Source: an uncultured Eubacterium sp.
GTDB taxonomy: Bacteria > Bacillota_A > Clostridia > Lachnospirales > Lachnospiraceae
Direction of reading: 5' to 3'
DNA: 7,754 nt
Assembly (NCBI GenBank): GCA_947653505.1
Contig: CANTHI010000171.1
Span: forward strand, 1-7,754
Shown here: positions 1-6,516 of the stretch, piece after piece
Layout: each line of letters opens with the position of its first letter
Numbering within the stretch: position 1 is the first letter of the stretch
Position numbers and translations under genes: made by a program
Notes under the pieces: model-generated
The model's input: the letters and a program-made list of their open reading frames with translations, nothing else
Database searches by the model: none
What the model was told of the DNA's origin: nothing

Positions 1-17
1 TTTATGATACGCAGCAC

Positions 18-719
18 TTAGAAATTCGCCTCATGCATCCATGTATATCTCTCATCCTCGCAGCGGTCTGTCTGCAGCCATGGATTGCCGTCAATGTGGC
101 GGATCATCCAGCAGGTGTACATCTGAAATCCCGGCGCGACTGCCTGCGGATGGAGTTCTCCGCCCGGTATCGCAGAGAAGCTGTTGTTCACGCTCTTGAA
201 TACCTGATCTCCGACGAAGCTTGCCCCGAATCCCTCCGGGCGGTCGAATTTGAACAGGTACGTCTCCGGCTGCGGATGCCTGTGCGGAAGATAACCGGAC
301 CAGTTTCCGCGGTCGTTCAGCACTTCTCCAAGTACCATATTAGACTCCGGAGAAATGTCATGGTCGAAGATGGTATTCACCCGCCGCTTTGCCACATTGC
401 CGAATTTGCCTACGCTTGAATACCCCCAGGGAGCATCCTCCGGCGCATACAGACGGCTTGCAAACGTCTTGTCGTTGCGGGTGCACTGTACGAGGATCTC
501 TGTCTCGTCATTGGCCGTCACTTCCACCTCCACGCCCGAGCTTACATGGACGCACCACGGTCCCTCTGTGAATACATCCTTTCTGGAAACCGTCTCTTTC
601 TTATCTTCCCATGCAAAGTTAAGATTTCCCGACAGAAGAAGGACTGCCGTCTCTTCTCCCTGTCTGCTAAACTTCCTTACCTCATCCAGCATCCGGTCAT
701 CAGCCAATATGTGACACAA
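18..719 (-). CDS. iolB: 5-deoxy-glucuronate isomerase (IolB family), N-terminally short
   Basis: IolB is a cytosolic cupin enzyme of myo-inositol catabolism that isomerises 5-deoxy-D-glucuronate to 2-deoxy-5-keto-D-gluconate. The 233-residue product carries the family's core. This includes GKFGNVAKRRVNTIFD around residues 105-119, GNWSGYLPHRHPQPETY at 138-154, and SAIPGGELHPQAVAPGFQMY at 182-201. H146, H148, E152 and H190 fit the expected cupin metal ligands. The C-terminus (NPWLQTDRCEDERYTWMHEA) is intact. Family members usually run to about 250-270 residues, so roughly 15-30 N-terminal residues appear to be missing. The only in-frame start at the 5' end is a TTG at 717-719, preceded directly by a stop codon and lacking a clear Shine-Dalgarno. 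A later ATG at residue 10 also lacks one. The gene is divergent from secG, and no other iol gene is visible because the window ends 17 bases past its stop. The family call is firm; the start, and whether the 5' end is intact, are uncertain. Confidence 0.85.
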   Translation of the reverse strand: MCHILADDRMLDEVRKFSRQGEETAVLLLSGNLNFAWEDKKETVSRKDVFTEGPWCVHVSSGVEVEVTANDETEILVQCTRNDKTFASRLYAPEDAPWGYSSVGKFGNVAKRRVNTIFDHDISPESNMVLGEVLNDRGNWSGYLPHRHPQPETYLFKFDRPEGFGASFVGDQVFKSVNNSFSAIPGGELHPQAVAPGFQMYTCWMIRHIDGNPWLQTDRCEDERYTWMHEANF

Positions 720-750
720 TTACCGCACTTCTTCATAATTTAGTAATAAT

Positions 751-779
751 TTTATAAAAAAATGGAAAAAAGTATTGAA
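751..779 (-). promoter_or_regulatory. Weak candidate promoter for the iolB-like gene
   Basis: On the minus strand, TATAAA (751-756) lies 17 bases downstream of TTCAAT (774-779). The -10 is good but the -35 is poor. It would start transcription about 25 bases before the TTG start at 719. Its -35 overlaps the -35 of the divergent secG promoter, so the two would compete for polymerase if both are real. The surrounding DNA is very AT-rich, so a chance match is possible. Confidence 0.25.
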
Positions 780-803
780 TTTGCCGTAAGACTATGCTAC
801 AAT
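775..803 (+). promoter_or_regulatory. SigA-type promoter of secG
   Basis: TTGAAT at 775-780 and TACAAT at 798-803 are separated by exactly 17 bases. A TGC directly before the -10 gives an extended -10 element. This is close to the vegetative sigma consensus. Predicted initiation near 810 leaves a leader of about 65 bases containing the hairpin at 820-847. Confidence 0.75.
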
Positions 804-819
804 AACACAAGTTGCGAAT

Positions 820-847
820 CCGTACCTGATCCGTATCAGGCGTACGG
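820..847 (+). promoter_or_regulatory. Strong hairpin in the secG 5' leader
   Basis: CCGTA + CCTGAT (820-830) pairs with ATCAGG + TACGG (835-847). This gives 11 base pairs with a two-base CG bulge on the right arm and a four-base CCGT loop. It sits between the predicted start of transcription and the secG ribosome binding site at 862. No T-run follows, so it is not an intrinsic terminator. It could protect the 5' end of the mRNA or bind a regulator; no known riboswitch class is recognised. Confidence 0.55.
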
Positions 848-861
848 GGTAAATACAAGAT

Positions 862-866
862 GGAGG
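862..866 (+). promoter_or_regulatory. Ribosome binding site that selects the TTG start of secG
   Basis: GGAGG at 862-866 lies eight bases before the TTG at 875. The alternative in-frame ATG at 860 overlaps this site and has only a weak GGGG run upstream. The Shine-Dalgarno therefore supports TTG as the real start. Confidence 0.65.
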
Positions 867-874
867 TGTCAATT

Positions 875-1117
875 TTGGCTGCTGTGAAGCTCATTCTGGA
901 AGTTTTATTTATCATAGTATGTATCGCGTTAACAGTGATTATTTTAATGCAGGAAGGCAAGTCGGCAGGGCTGGGAGCGATTGCCGGTGCGGCAGATACT
1001 TACTGGGGCAAGAACAAAGGACGTTCTATGGAAGGGATGCTTGTAAAGCTGACAAGAGTTCTGGTTGTATTATTTATCGTTATTTCTGCTGTCCTTAATA
1101 TTGGAAGCTTTAATTAG
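875..1117 (+). CDS. secG: Preprotein translocase subunit SecG
   Basis: SecG is the small accessory subunit of the SecYEG channel in the cytoplasmic membrane and helps SecA-driven export. Read from the TTG at 875 the product is 80 residues, the usual family size. It has a first membrane helix at about residues 4-24, a conserved loop beginning LMQEGKSAGLGAIAG, a basic segment (YWGKNKGRSMEG), and a second membrane helix at about 55-76. The TTG start is preferred because it has an ideal GGAGG eight bases upstream and because MAAVKLILEVLF begins where family members usually begin. An in-frame ATG at 860 would add five residues (MEVSI) and is the alternative. The gene has its own promoter and terminator, so it appears to be a single-gene unit upstream of rnr. 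The secG-rnr-smpB order is typical of Firmicutes. Confidence 0.93.
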   Translation: MAAVKLILEVLFIIVCIALTVIILMQEGKSAGLGAIAGAADTYWGKNKGRSMEGMLVKLTRVLVVLFIVISAVLNIGSFN

Positions 1118-1127
1118 TGAACGAATG

Positions 1128-1157
1128 AAACTGTCGCGGGGAGCGGCAGTTTTTTTG
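1128..1157 (+). terminator. Intrinsic terminator after secG
   Basis: AACTGTCGC (1129-1137) pairs with GCGGCAGTT (1143-1151) around a GGGGA loop, with one G-U pair. The right arm runs into seven T residues (1150-1156). It begins about ten bases after the secG stop and separates secG from rnr. Confidence 0.9.
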
Positions 1158-1161
1158 TCAT

Positions 1162-1190
1162 TTGCAGACCAGTCCTCCGAAAAATGTAAA
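1162..1190 (+). promoter_or_regulatory. Weak candidate promoter for rnr-smpB
   Basis: TTGCAG (1162-1167) and TGTAAA (1185-1190) are 17 bases apart, each matching consensus at about four of six positions. The secG terminator just upstream implies that rnr needs its own promoter, and this is the best pair in the short gap. The area is AT-rich, so other -10 choices are possible. Confidence 0.25.
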
Positions 1191-1223
1191 AGAATAAATA
1201 TAAAATAAGGATGAAATAAATAT

Positions 1224-3371
1224 ATGGATAAAAAATTGCTGGAAGAGAGAAAAAAAACAGTCTATGCTTTTATTTGTGACGAACTGTATGTTCCGATGAA
1301 GGCAAAGGAAATGGCGATGGTTCTGCAGGTTCCGAAAAGCCAGAGAGGGGAACTGCAGGAGGTGCTGGATGCGCTGGCTGATGAGTGCCGGATTGAGGTA
1401 TCCAAAAAGGGTAAATATTCCCGGTCACAGGGAAATCTGCTGGCTGGTGTATTTACAAACAATGCCAGAGGGTTTGGCTTTGTGACGGTAGAAGGGGAAG
1501 AAGAGGATTATTTTATAGCCGGAGAAAACCGTAATGGCGCCATTCATATGGACCAGGTGCAGATAAAGCCGCTGGGCGGACAGCACGGCAGGCGCAGGGA
1601 GGCGCAGGTGGTGCGGATTTTGTCGCATGGTTTAAAAGAGCTGGTAGGAACGTACGAGGCCAGCCAGACGTTTGGCTTTGTCGTACCGGACAATCCGAAG
1701 TTCGGGCAGGATATTTTTGTCTTAAAGGAGCATTCGCTTGGCGCGGTTTCCGGGCACAAGGTCGTTGTGGAGCTGACGAAATATGGGGATAAGGGAAAAA
1801 AGCCGGAAGGAAAGATTGTGGAGATTCTGGGGCACCAGAATGATCCCGGGATTGATATTCTCTCGATTGTGAAAGATTTTGATCTGCCGGTGGCATTTTC
1901 AGAAAAGCTGCTGCGGCAGGCGGACAATGTGGCAAAGGAGGTCAGCACGGCGGACATGCAGGGACGGAAGGACCTGAGGGACTGGCAGATGGTGACGATA
2001 GACGGGGAAGACGCCAAAGATCTGGACGATGCGGTTTCGTGTGTGATGGAAGGAGAAAATTACCGTCTGGGTGTGCACATCGCGGATGTGAGCAACTATG
2101 TGCAGGAGCATTCTGCTCTTGACGTGGAGGCGTTAAACCGTGGGACAAGCGTATATCTGACAGACCGTGTCATTCCGATGCTTCCGCATAAGCTGTCCAA
2201 TGGCATCTGTTCGTTAAATGCCGGGGAAGACCGTCTGGCTCTAAGCTGCATCATGCTGATTGACCAGAATGGGAAGGTGGTCGGGCATGAGATTGCCGAA
2301 ACGGTAATCCGCGTGGACCGGCGTATGAGCTATACGGCAGTAAAAAAGATTCTGGATGATCATGATGAAGAGCTTTGCCAGGAATATGAACCGCTCGTTC
2401 CGATGTTTGAGCGCATGAAAGATCTGGCGGCGCTGCTTCGGAGCAAACGGATGAGGCGCGGCTCGATTGATTTTGATTTTCCGGAGACGAAAATCATTCT
2501 GGATGCGCAGGGCAGACCGCTCGAAATAAAGCCTTACGAACGCAATACAGCTACAGATCTGATTGAGGATTTTATGCTGATTGCAAATGAGACGGTGGCA
2601 GAGGATTATTTCTGGCAGGAAGTGCCGTTTGTATACCGTTCCCATCAGACGCCGGATCCGGAACGGGTGAAAAAGCTGGCTGCGTTTATTTCCAATTTTG
2701 GCCTTACGATTCATGGTTCGCGGGACGATATCCATCCAAAAGAGCTGCAGAAGCTGCTGGGAAAGATCGCCGGAACGCCGCAGGAGGCTCTGATCAGCCG
2801 TCTGACCCTGCGGTCCATGAAGCGGGCAAATTATACGGTAGACTGTCTGGGACATTTTGGTCTGGCGACCCAGTATTACTGCCATTTTACTTCTCCGATC
2901 CGCCGGTATCCGGATCTGCAGATTCACCGGATTATCAAAGACTGCCTGCGCGGGCGGATGAATGAAAAGAGGCAGATGCATTATGAAGCCATCCTGCCGG
3001 AGGTTGCAAAGCAGTCCAGTGAGATGGAGCGCCGGGCAGACGAGGCTGAACGGGAAACAGAAAAGCTGAAAAAAGCAGAGTATATGCAGGCGCATATCGG
3101 GGAGACGTTTACAGGCGTCATTTCCAGTATGACATCATGGGGGATGTATGTAGAGCTGCCGGATACGATTGAGGGAATGATCCATGTAAATACAATGACA
3201 GACGATTATTATCATTATGATGAGACTGCCTATGAGATGGCAGGGGAAACAGGCGGCAGACGTTTTAAGCTTGGGCAGACGGTCGATGTGGTCTGTGTGT
3301 CCGTGAATACATTCATGCGTACTGTGGATTTTGCACTGGCTAAGGAGGGAGACAGGTATGGGAAAGGATAA
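1224..3371 (+). CDS. rnr: Ribonuclease R
   Basis: RNase R is a processive 3'-to-5' exoribonuclease of the RNase II/RNB family that degrades structured RNA and works with tmRNA-SmpB in removing defective mRNAs. The 715-residue product has the full architecture. In order these are an N-terminal winged-helix region (about 1-70), two cold-shock domains (with ARGFGFV near 81-87 and TFGFVVPDN further on), the RNB catalytic domain (about 250-590), and a C-terminal S1 domain (about 625-710). The catalytic motif [12 protein letters not shown] gives acidic residues D260, D266, D268 and D269. [12 protein letters not shown] at 554-565 is the other RNB signature. The protein ends shortly after the S1 domain without the long lysine-rich tail seen in some proteobacterial homologues. 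The ATG at 1224 has AAGGA at 1207-1211, a rather long 12-base spacing. Its 3' end overlaps smpB by 14 bases, indicating translational coupling. Confidence 0.97.
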   Translation: MDKKLLEERKKTVYAFICDELYVPMKAKEMAMVLQVPKSQRGELQEVLDALADECRIEVSKKGKYSRSQGNLLAGVFTNNARGFGFVTVEGEEEDYFIAGENRNGAIHMDQVQIKPLGGQHGRRREAQVVRILSHGLKELVGTYEASQTFGFVVPDNPKFGQDIFVLKEHSLGAVSGHKVVVELTKYGDKGKKPEGKIVEILGHQNDPGIDILSIVKDFDLPVAFSEKLLRQADNVAKEVSTADMQGRKDLRDWQMVTIDGEDAKDLDDAVSCVMEGENYRLGVHIADVSNYVQEHSALDVEALNRGTSVYLTDRVIPMLPHKLSNGICSLNAGEDRLALSCIMLIDQNGKVVGHEIAETVIRVDRRMSYTAVKKILDDHDEELCQEYEPLVPMFERMKDLAALLRSKRMRRGSIDFDFPETKIILDAQGRPLEIKPYERNTATDLIEDFMLIANETVAEDYFWQEVPFVYRSHQTPDPERVKKLAAFISNFGLTIHGSRDDIHPKELQKLLGKIAGTPQEALISRLTLRSMKRANYTVDCLGHFGLATQYYCHFTSPIRRYPDLQIHRIIKDCLRGRMNEKRQMHYEAILPEVAKQSSEMERRADEAERETEKLKKAEYMQAHIGETFTGVISSMTSWGMYVELPDTIEGMIHVNTMTDDYYHYDETAYEMAGETGGRRFKLGQTVDVVCVSVNTFMRTVDFALAKEGDRYGKG

Positions 3372-3822
3372 TTTTAAGCTGATTGCCAGCAATAAAAAGG
3401 CCAGACATGATTATTTTCTGGAAGAAAATATAGAATGCGGCATCAGTCTGCATGGTACGGAAGTAAAGTCCCTGCGTATGGGCAAATGCAGCATTAAAGA
3501 GGCGTTTGTGCATATTGAAAATGGGGAAGTTATTTTGTACGGGATGCATATCAGTCCTTATGAAAAAGGGAACATTTTCAACAGGGATCCGCTGCGTCCG
3601 AAAAAGCTGCTTTTGCATAAGCGTGAGATTTTAAAGCTGCAGGGCCGGATCAAAGAAAAGGGGTATACGATTGTGCCGGTGCAGGTATACCTGAAAGGAA
3701 GTCTTGTAAAGGTACAGATTTCACTTGCAAAAGGCAAGAAGCTGTATGACAAGCGGCAGGATATTGCAAAAAAAGACGCAAGGCGTGAGGCGGAGCGTGA
3801 TTTTAAAGTACGTAATTTATAA
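3358..3822 (+). CDS. smpB: SsrA-binding protein SmpB
   Basis: SmpB binds tmRNA and delivers it to ribosomes stalled on broken mRNA, starting trans-translation. The 154-residue product is of normal length and complete. It includes the N-terminal [12 protein letters not shown], the [19 protein letters not shown] segment, [20 protein letters not shown], and the basic C-terminal tail [23 protein letters not shown] that inserts into the ribosome. The ATG at 3358 is chosen because AAGGAGG (3342-3348) lies nine bases upstream and the protein then begins [10 protein letters not shown] as expected. An upstream in-frame extension to 3331 lies inside rnr and adds nothing family-like. The start lies inside the last codons of rnr, so the two genes form one transcription unit. 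The tmRNA gene, often found just downstream in Firmicutes, is not in the following gap. Confidence 0.97.
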   Translation: MGKDNFKLIASNKKARHDYFLEENIECGISLHGTEVKSLRMGKCSIKEAFVHIENGEVILYGMHISPYEKGNIFNRDPLRPKKLLLHKREILKLQGRIKEKGYTIVPVQVYLKGSLVKVQISLAKGKKLYDKRQDIAKKDARREAERDFKVRNL

Positions 3823-3874
3823 AGAACGGTATGGAAATAAGAAACTGTATGAAAATAAGAGACTGTATGAAAAT
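3822..3874 (+). repeat. 18-bp tandem repeat just after smpB (about three copies)
   Basis: Three adjacent units occupy 3822-3838 (17 bases, divergent), 3839-3856 and 3857-3874. The last two are AAGAAACTGTATGAAAAT and AAGAGACTGTATGAAAAT, differing at one base. The array starts on the last base of the smpB stop codon. A closely related unit recurs at 6453-6473 and 6492-6516, so this belongs to a repeat family present at two intergenic sites in the window. Confidence 0.85.
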
Positions 3875-3882
3875 ACCTGTGA

Positions 3883-3933
3883 CATGCCTGGGCCTGTTTG
3901 CGCTTTCCGGGAAAAAGACAGGCAGCTGGCATG
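3883..3933 (+). other. Long imperfect hairpin between smpB and the RNase H gene
   Basis: CATGCC (3883-3888) pairs with GGCATG (3928-3933). An inner CCTGT (3893-3897) pairs with ACAGG (3918-3922), and TTTCC (3904-3908) can pair with GGAAA (3910-3914) at the top. Internal loops separate the stems. No T-run follows, so it is not a standard terminator. It may be an mRNA processing or stability element between smpB and the next gene. Confidence 0.4.
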
Positions 3934-3986
3934 GGTGATTGTTATGGGAGCAGGAGACCGGATTCGGAACTTATAGGGGGATTCAT

Positions 3987-4607
3987 ATGCCAAAAAAGAA
4001 ATATTATGCAGTAAAAAAAGGGGTAAAGACCGGAATCTTTGAATCATGGGACGAATGCAGGAAGATGGTGCACGGGGTTGCGGGGGCCGTATACAAAAGC
4101 TTTGCATCCAGAGAAGAAGCGGAACAGTATCTTGGGGGAATGGAGGAGCCTCAGCCGGATCATGGTGTGCAGGAAAACCGTCTGGTGGCCTATGTGGACG
4201 GCAGCTTTGATAAGAAAATCAGACGGTATTCCTTTGGATGTGTGCTGCTGACGCCGGATGGGGAAATCATACGGGAGTCAGGGAGCGGAAACGATCCAAA
4301 ATCGCTGGAGCTTCGCAATGTGACAGGTGAGATGCTGGGTGCGATGTTTGCCGTGAAATGGGCGATCCGCCGTGGATATCCGGCGATCGAGATCTGTTAT
4401 GATTATGCCGGGATCGAGCAGTGGGCGACGCATGGCTGGCAGGCAAAAAATGATCTGACAAAGCAGTATGCAGACTATATGGACCGGTGCCGGGAGCGTA
4501 TCTTTATCTCATTTACCAAAATAGCAGCCCATACAGGTGATACGTATAATGAAGAAGCTGACCAGCTTGCAAAGAAGGCGCTGACAGAAAAAGACGGGAT
4601 GCCCTGA
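3987..4607 (+). CDS. rnhA: Ribonuclease H with N-terminal viroplasmin-type hybrid-binding domain
   Basis: This enzyme cleaves the RNA strand of RNA-DNA hybrids. The 206-residue product has two domains. Residues 1-50 (KYYAVKKGVKTGIFESWDEC, then VYKSFASREEAEQYL) form the small caulimovirus viroplasmin/RNase H1 N-terminal domain that binds hybrids. Residues about 64-200 form an RNase H fold. The catalytic acids are visible as D71 (YVDGSF), E115 (NVTGEML), D139 (CYDYAGIE) and D192 (YNEEADQLAK), with H182 (AAHTGD) in the flexible catalytic loop. The ATG at 3987 is supported by AGGGGG at 3975-3980, six bases upstream, and by the family-like MPKKKYYAVKKG beginning. A TTG-initiated extension to 3939 is unlikely. 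This two-domain form is common in Firmicutes. It runs in the same direction as the next two genes and may be cotranscribed with them. Confidence 0.93.
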   Translation: MPKKKYYAVKKGVKTGIFESWDECRKMVHGVAGAVYKSFASREEAEQYLGGMEEPQPDHGVQENRLVAYVDGSFDKKIRRYSFGCVLLTPDGEIIRESGSGNDPKSLELRNVTGEMLGAMFAVKWAIRRGYPAIEICYDYAGIEQWATHGWQAKNDLTKQYADYMDRCRERIFISFTKIAAHTGDTYNEEADQLAKKALTEKDGMP

Positions 4608-4620
4608 TAAGGGAAGCAGA

Positions 4621-4654
4621 GCGCACTCCGTCTGAAAGGAAGCCAGGAGAGCGC
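4621..4654 (+). other. Hairpin between the RNase H and MBL hydrolase genes
   Basis: GCGC + CTCC (4621-4624, 4626-4629) pairs with GGAG + GCGC (4646-4649, 4651-4654). An A-A mismatch interrupts the two halves, and the loop is 16 bases. It ends three bases before the AAAGGA ribosome binding site of the next gene and has no T-run. It may affect translation or mRNA decay rather than termination. Confidence 0.4.
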
Positions 4655-4669
4655 AGAAAGGATCATACT

Positions 4670-5485
4670 ATGAAAATGATAATTCTGATGGAAGACACAT
4701 GCCAGAATCCGGACTGTCTTTATGAGCATGGCCTGTCGGTATATGTCGAAACAAAAAAACATAAAATTTTAGTGGATACAGGCGCTACAGATGCTTTTAT
4801 AAAAAATGCAAAGCGTCTGGGAGCTGATCTGGCCGGAGTCGATACTGTGATATTAAGTCACGGGCATTACGATCATGCAGGCGGGATCCTGGCTTTTCAT
4901 GCGCTGAATCCGCGGGCGGAGATCTACATGCAACGGACAGCCTGTGGGGATTATTATCATGGGGAACGCTATATCGGCATCGATCCGGCCATCGCCGGAC
5001 TGGACGTTGTGCGGATGCTGGACGGAGAGTATCAGATCGATGAAGAGCTGTTTTTGTTTGCAAATATTACCGGCCGGAAGTTTTTTGCCAGAAGCAATCT
5101 TTTATTGTCGAAACGACTGGATGGGAAAAATATGCAGGATCAGTTTGAGCATGAGCAGTGTCTGGTCATCACGCAGGGGCAGGAGCATACGCTGATTTCC
5201 GGCTGTGCCCATAACGGGATTCTGAATATTTTAGACAGATACGATACGTTTTATAAAAAACCTCCGAAAATGGTGATCAGCGGATTTCATATGATGAAAA
5301 AGGGCGCGTATGATCCGCAGGAAACACAGATCATCTGCGAGACAGCCAGACAGCTGTGCACAGAGGAACGAAAGGATACCGTATTTTACACCGGACACTG
5401 TACCGGAGAAAAAGCGTTTGATTTGATGAAACCTGTTATGGGAGAACGGCTCCTTAAGATACATAGTGGAATGAAGATCTGCTGA
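4670..5485 (+). CDS. MBL-fold metallohydrolase (COG1237-like)
   Basis: This is a cytosolic metallo-beta-lactamase-fold protein of 271 residues. The metal-binding HxHxDH motif is SHGHYDHAGG, giving H64, H66, D68 and H69. Other likely ligands are H181 (GCAHNGILNIL), H207 (SGFHMM) and H243 (YTGHCTGEKAF). The layout, with a GCAHNGI motif and a C-terminal GHCTGxKAFxxMK...HSGMKI, is that of the COG1237 group. Members of that group are often labelled 7,8-dihydropterin-6-yl-methyl-4-(ribofuranosyl)aminobenzene-5'-phosphate synthase-like; the true substrate in bacteria is not established. The ATG at 4670 has AAAGGA (4657-4662) seven bases upstream. The gene lies 62 bases after the RNase H gene and 58 bases before the next start, so it is probably in the same operon. 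The fold is certain; the substrate is unknown. Confidence 0.92.
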   Translation: MKMIILMEDTCQNPDCLYEHGLSVYVETKKHKILVDTGATDAFIKNAKRLGADLAGVDTVILSHGHYDHAGGILAFHALNPRAEIYMQRTACGDYYHGERYIGIDPAIAGLDVVRMLDGEYQIDEELFLFANITGRKFFARSNLLLSKRLDGKNMQDQFEHEQCLVITQGQEHTLISGCAHNGILNILDRYDTFYKKPPKMVISGFHMMKKGAYDPQETQIICETARQLCTEERKDTVFYTGHCTGEKAFDLMKPVMGERLLKIHSGMKIC

Positions 5486-5530
5486 TGCGGGAATCGCGCG
5501 GGATCCGAAAAATCATATGGAACAGGAAAA

Positions 5531-5537
5531 GGGGGAG
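5531..5537 (+). promoter_or_regulatory. Ribosome binding site that selects a GTG start
   Basis: GGGGGAG at 5531-5537 lies six bases before the GTG at 5544. The upstream in-frame ATG at 5517 has no comparable purine-rich site at proper spacing. The site lies inside the would-be N-terminal extension, which argues against the ATG. Confidence 0.6.
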
Positions 5538-5543
5538 TTATCT

Positions 5544-6377
5544 GTGAATGCCGGACTGACTGCCTGTTCAAACGGACAGGCCAGAGAGAAGGAACAGGAA
5601 ATCTGTCAGCTGGTGAACCGGCTTTCTGCGATGGGGATTCATACCGTGCAGTCCCGGCACCTGTATGCTGTGGACGGCGTATTTTCAGCATCTGCTAAGG
5701 AGCGGGCAAAAGATCTGATGGCGTTTTATGAAGACCCTGGGATTGATGTCATCTATGATATCTCAGGTGGTGACATTGCAAATGAAATTTTGAATGCGCT
5801 TGACTATGAAGTGATTCAAAAATCCGGAAAGATGTTCTGGGGATACAGTGACCTGACGACGGTGATCAATGCTGTTTACGCAAAGACAGGCATGCCTTCG
5901 GTGCTGTATCAGGTAAAAAATCTTACGAAGGCCTGCGCAAAGCTGCAGCAGCAAAGATTCCAGGACGCGCTGGACGGAACCGGAAACGGCCTGTATAACA
6001 TTGACTATCAGTTTCTGCAGGGCAGCGGAATGGAGGGCATCGTGACCGGAGGAAATGTCCGGTGTCTGCTAAAGCTTGCCGGAACAGCCTTCTGGCCGGA
6101 CATGAAAGGAAAAATACTTTTGCTGGAAGCACTGGGCGGGGAAGCGCCGCAGCTTGCGGCATATTTTGCGCAGCTTGACCAGATGGGAGTATTTGCGGAT
6201 GTCTGCGGGGTGCTGCTCGGTACGTTTACACGTTTTGAACAGACACCGCAGGATCAGACCGTATACAGCCTGCTGCGTCCGCATATCCGTAAGGATCTTC
6301 CGGTTGCGAAAACGCCGGATATCGGACACGGACCGGATGCGAAAGCGATTGTCATAGGAAAGTATGCAGGATTCTGA
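5544..6377 (+). CDS. S66-family LD-carboxypeptidase-like serine peptidase
   Basis: This family (LdcA/MccF type) includes enzymes that remove the terminal D-alanine from muropeptide tetrapeptides during cell-wall recycling, and relatives that inactivate microcin C-type peptides. Read from GTG 5544 the product is 277 residues, close to family length, and begins MNAGLTACSNGQ, matching the usual N-terminal strand. The catalytic nucleophile is S102 in WGYSDLT. The predicted partners are E195 (LLLEALGGEAPQL) and H262 (PDIGHGPDAKAI). The DISGGDIANEIL segment (72-83) before the nucleophile and GVLLGTFTRFE (222-232) are also typical. No signal peptide is visible, which suits a cytosolic role. The GTG is preferred over ATG 5517 because of its strong ribosome binding site. 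It follows the MBL hydrolase gene by 58 bases. The family is clear; whether the substrate is muropeptide or something else cannot be told. Confidence 0.9.
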   Translation: MNAGLTACSNGQAREKEQEICQLVNRLSAMGIHTVQSRHLYAVDGVFSASAKERAKDLMAFYEDPGIDVIYDISGGDIANEILNALDYEVIQKSGKMFWGYSDLTTVINAVYAKTGMPSVLYQVKNLTKACAKLQQQRFQDALDGTGNGLYNIDYQFLQGSGMEGIVTGGNVRCLLKLAGTAFWPDMKGKILLLEALGGEAPQLAAYFAQLDQMGVFADVCGVLLGTFTRFEQTPQDQTVYSLLRPHIRKDLPVAKTPDIGHGPDAKAIVIGKYAGF

Positions 6378-6426
6378 TCCGGAAAACTCTGATCCGGAAA
6401 TATAAGGTCCGGCAAACGAACCGGAC
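6374..6426 (+). repeat. CCGG-containing short repeats and hairpin after the S66 peptidase gene
   Basis: CTGATCCGGAAA occurs exactly twice, at 6374-6385 (overlapping the stop codon) and 6389-6400, 15 bases apart. Degenerate forms (GGTCCGGCAAA, ACCGGACA) follow. GTCCGG (6407-6412) and CCGGAC (6421-6426) form a perfect six-base-pair stem with an eight-base loop. No T-run follows, so it is not an intrinsic terminator. Confidence 0.7.
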
Positions 6427-6516
6427 ACAAAATAAGATACAAAATAAGATACAAAATAAGATACAATATGAAAGAATACAGACCGGATATGAAATAAGAT
6501 ACAATATGAAAGAATA
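6427..6516 (+). repeat. AT-rich tandem repeat cluster upstream of the DUF4253 gene
   Basis: Three exact 12-base copies of ACAAAATAAGAT lie at 6427-6438, 6439-6450 and 6451-6462. The end of this array is part of a 25-base exact direct repeat, first at 6454-6478 and again at 6492-6516, a 38-base period. Each 25-base copy contains TACAAT (6462-6467 and 6500-6505), which resembles a -10 box, but no good -35 is placed 17 bases upstream of either. The unit is related to the repeat at 3839-3874, with 18 of 21 positions identical between 3852-3872 and 6453-6473. The array ends just before the ribosome binding site of the next gene. Confidence 0.9.

Noticed and set aside
33..714. Plus-strand frames of 128 and 119 codons at the left edge
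   Set aside because: They are antisense to the iolB-like gene, whose protein motifs are unmistakable.
1513..2017. Two overlapping minus-strand frames of 140 and 157 codons
   Set aside because: They are antisense to rnr, overlap each other in different frames, and have no family resemblance or credible ribosome binding site.
2241..3095. A 284-codon minus-strand open frame opposite rnr
   Set aside because: It lies wholly inside the firmly identified RNase R catalytic region, has no recognisable domain, and its composition reflects the codon usage of the sense gene.
3725..3976. An 83-codon frame overlapping the end of smpB
   Set aside because: Half of it is out-of-frame smpB sequence and the rest is the tandem repeat; no ribosome binding site or homology is evident.
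3939..3986. TTG-initiated N-terminal extension of the RNase H protein
   Set aside because: The extension (MLWEQETGFGTYRGIH) is not family-like, while ATG 3987 has a strong ribosome binding site.
6427..6516. Possible CRISPR array
   Set aside because: Units are too short (12 and 25 bases), are directly abutting or irregularly spaced, and have no unique spacers or cas genes nearby.
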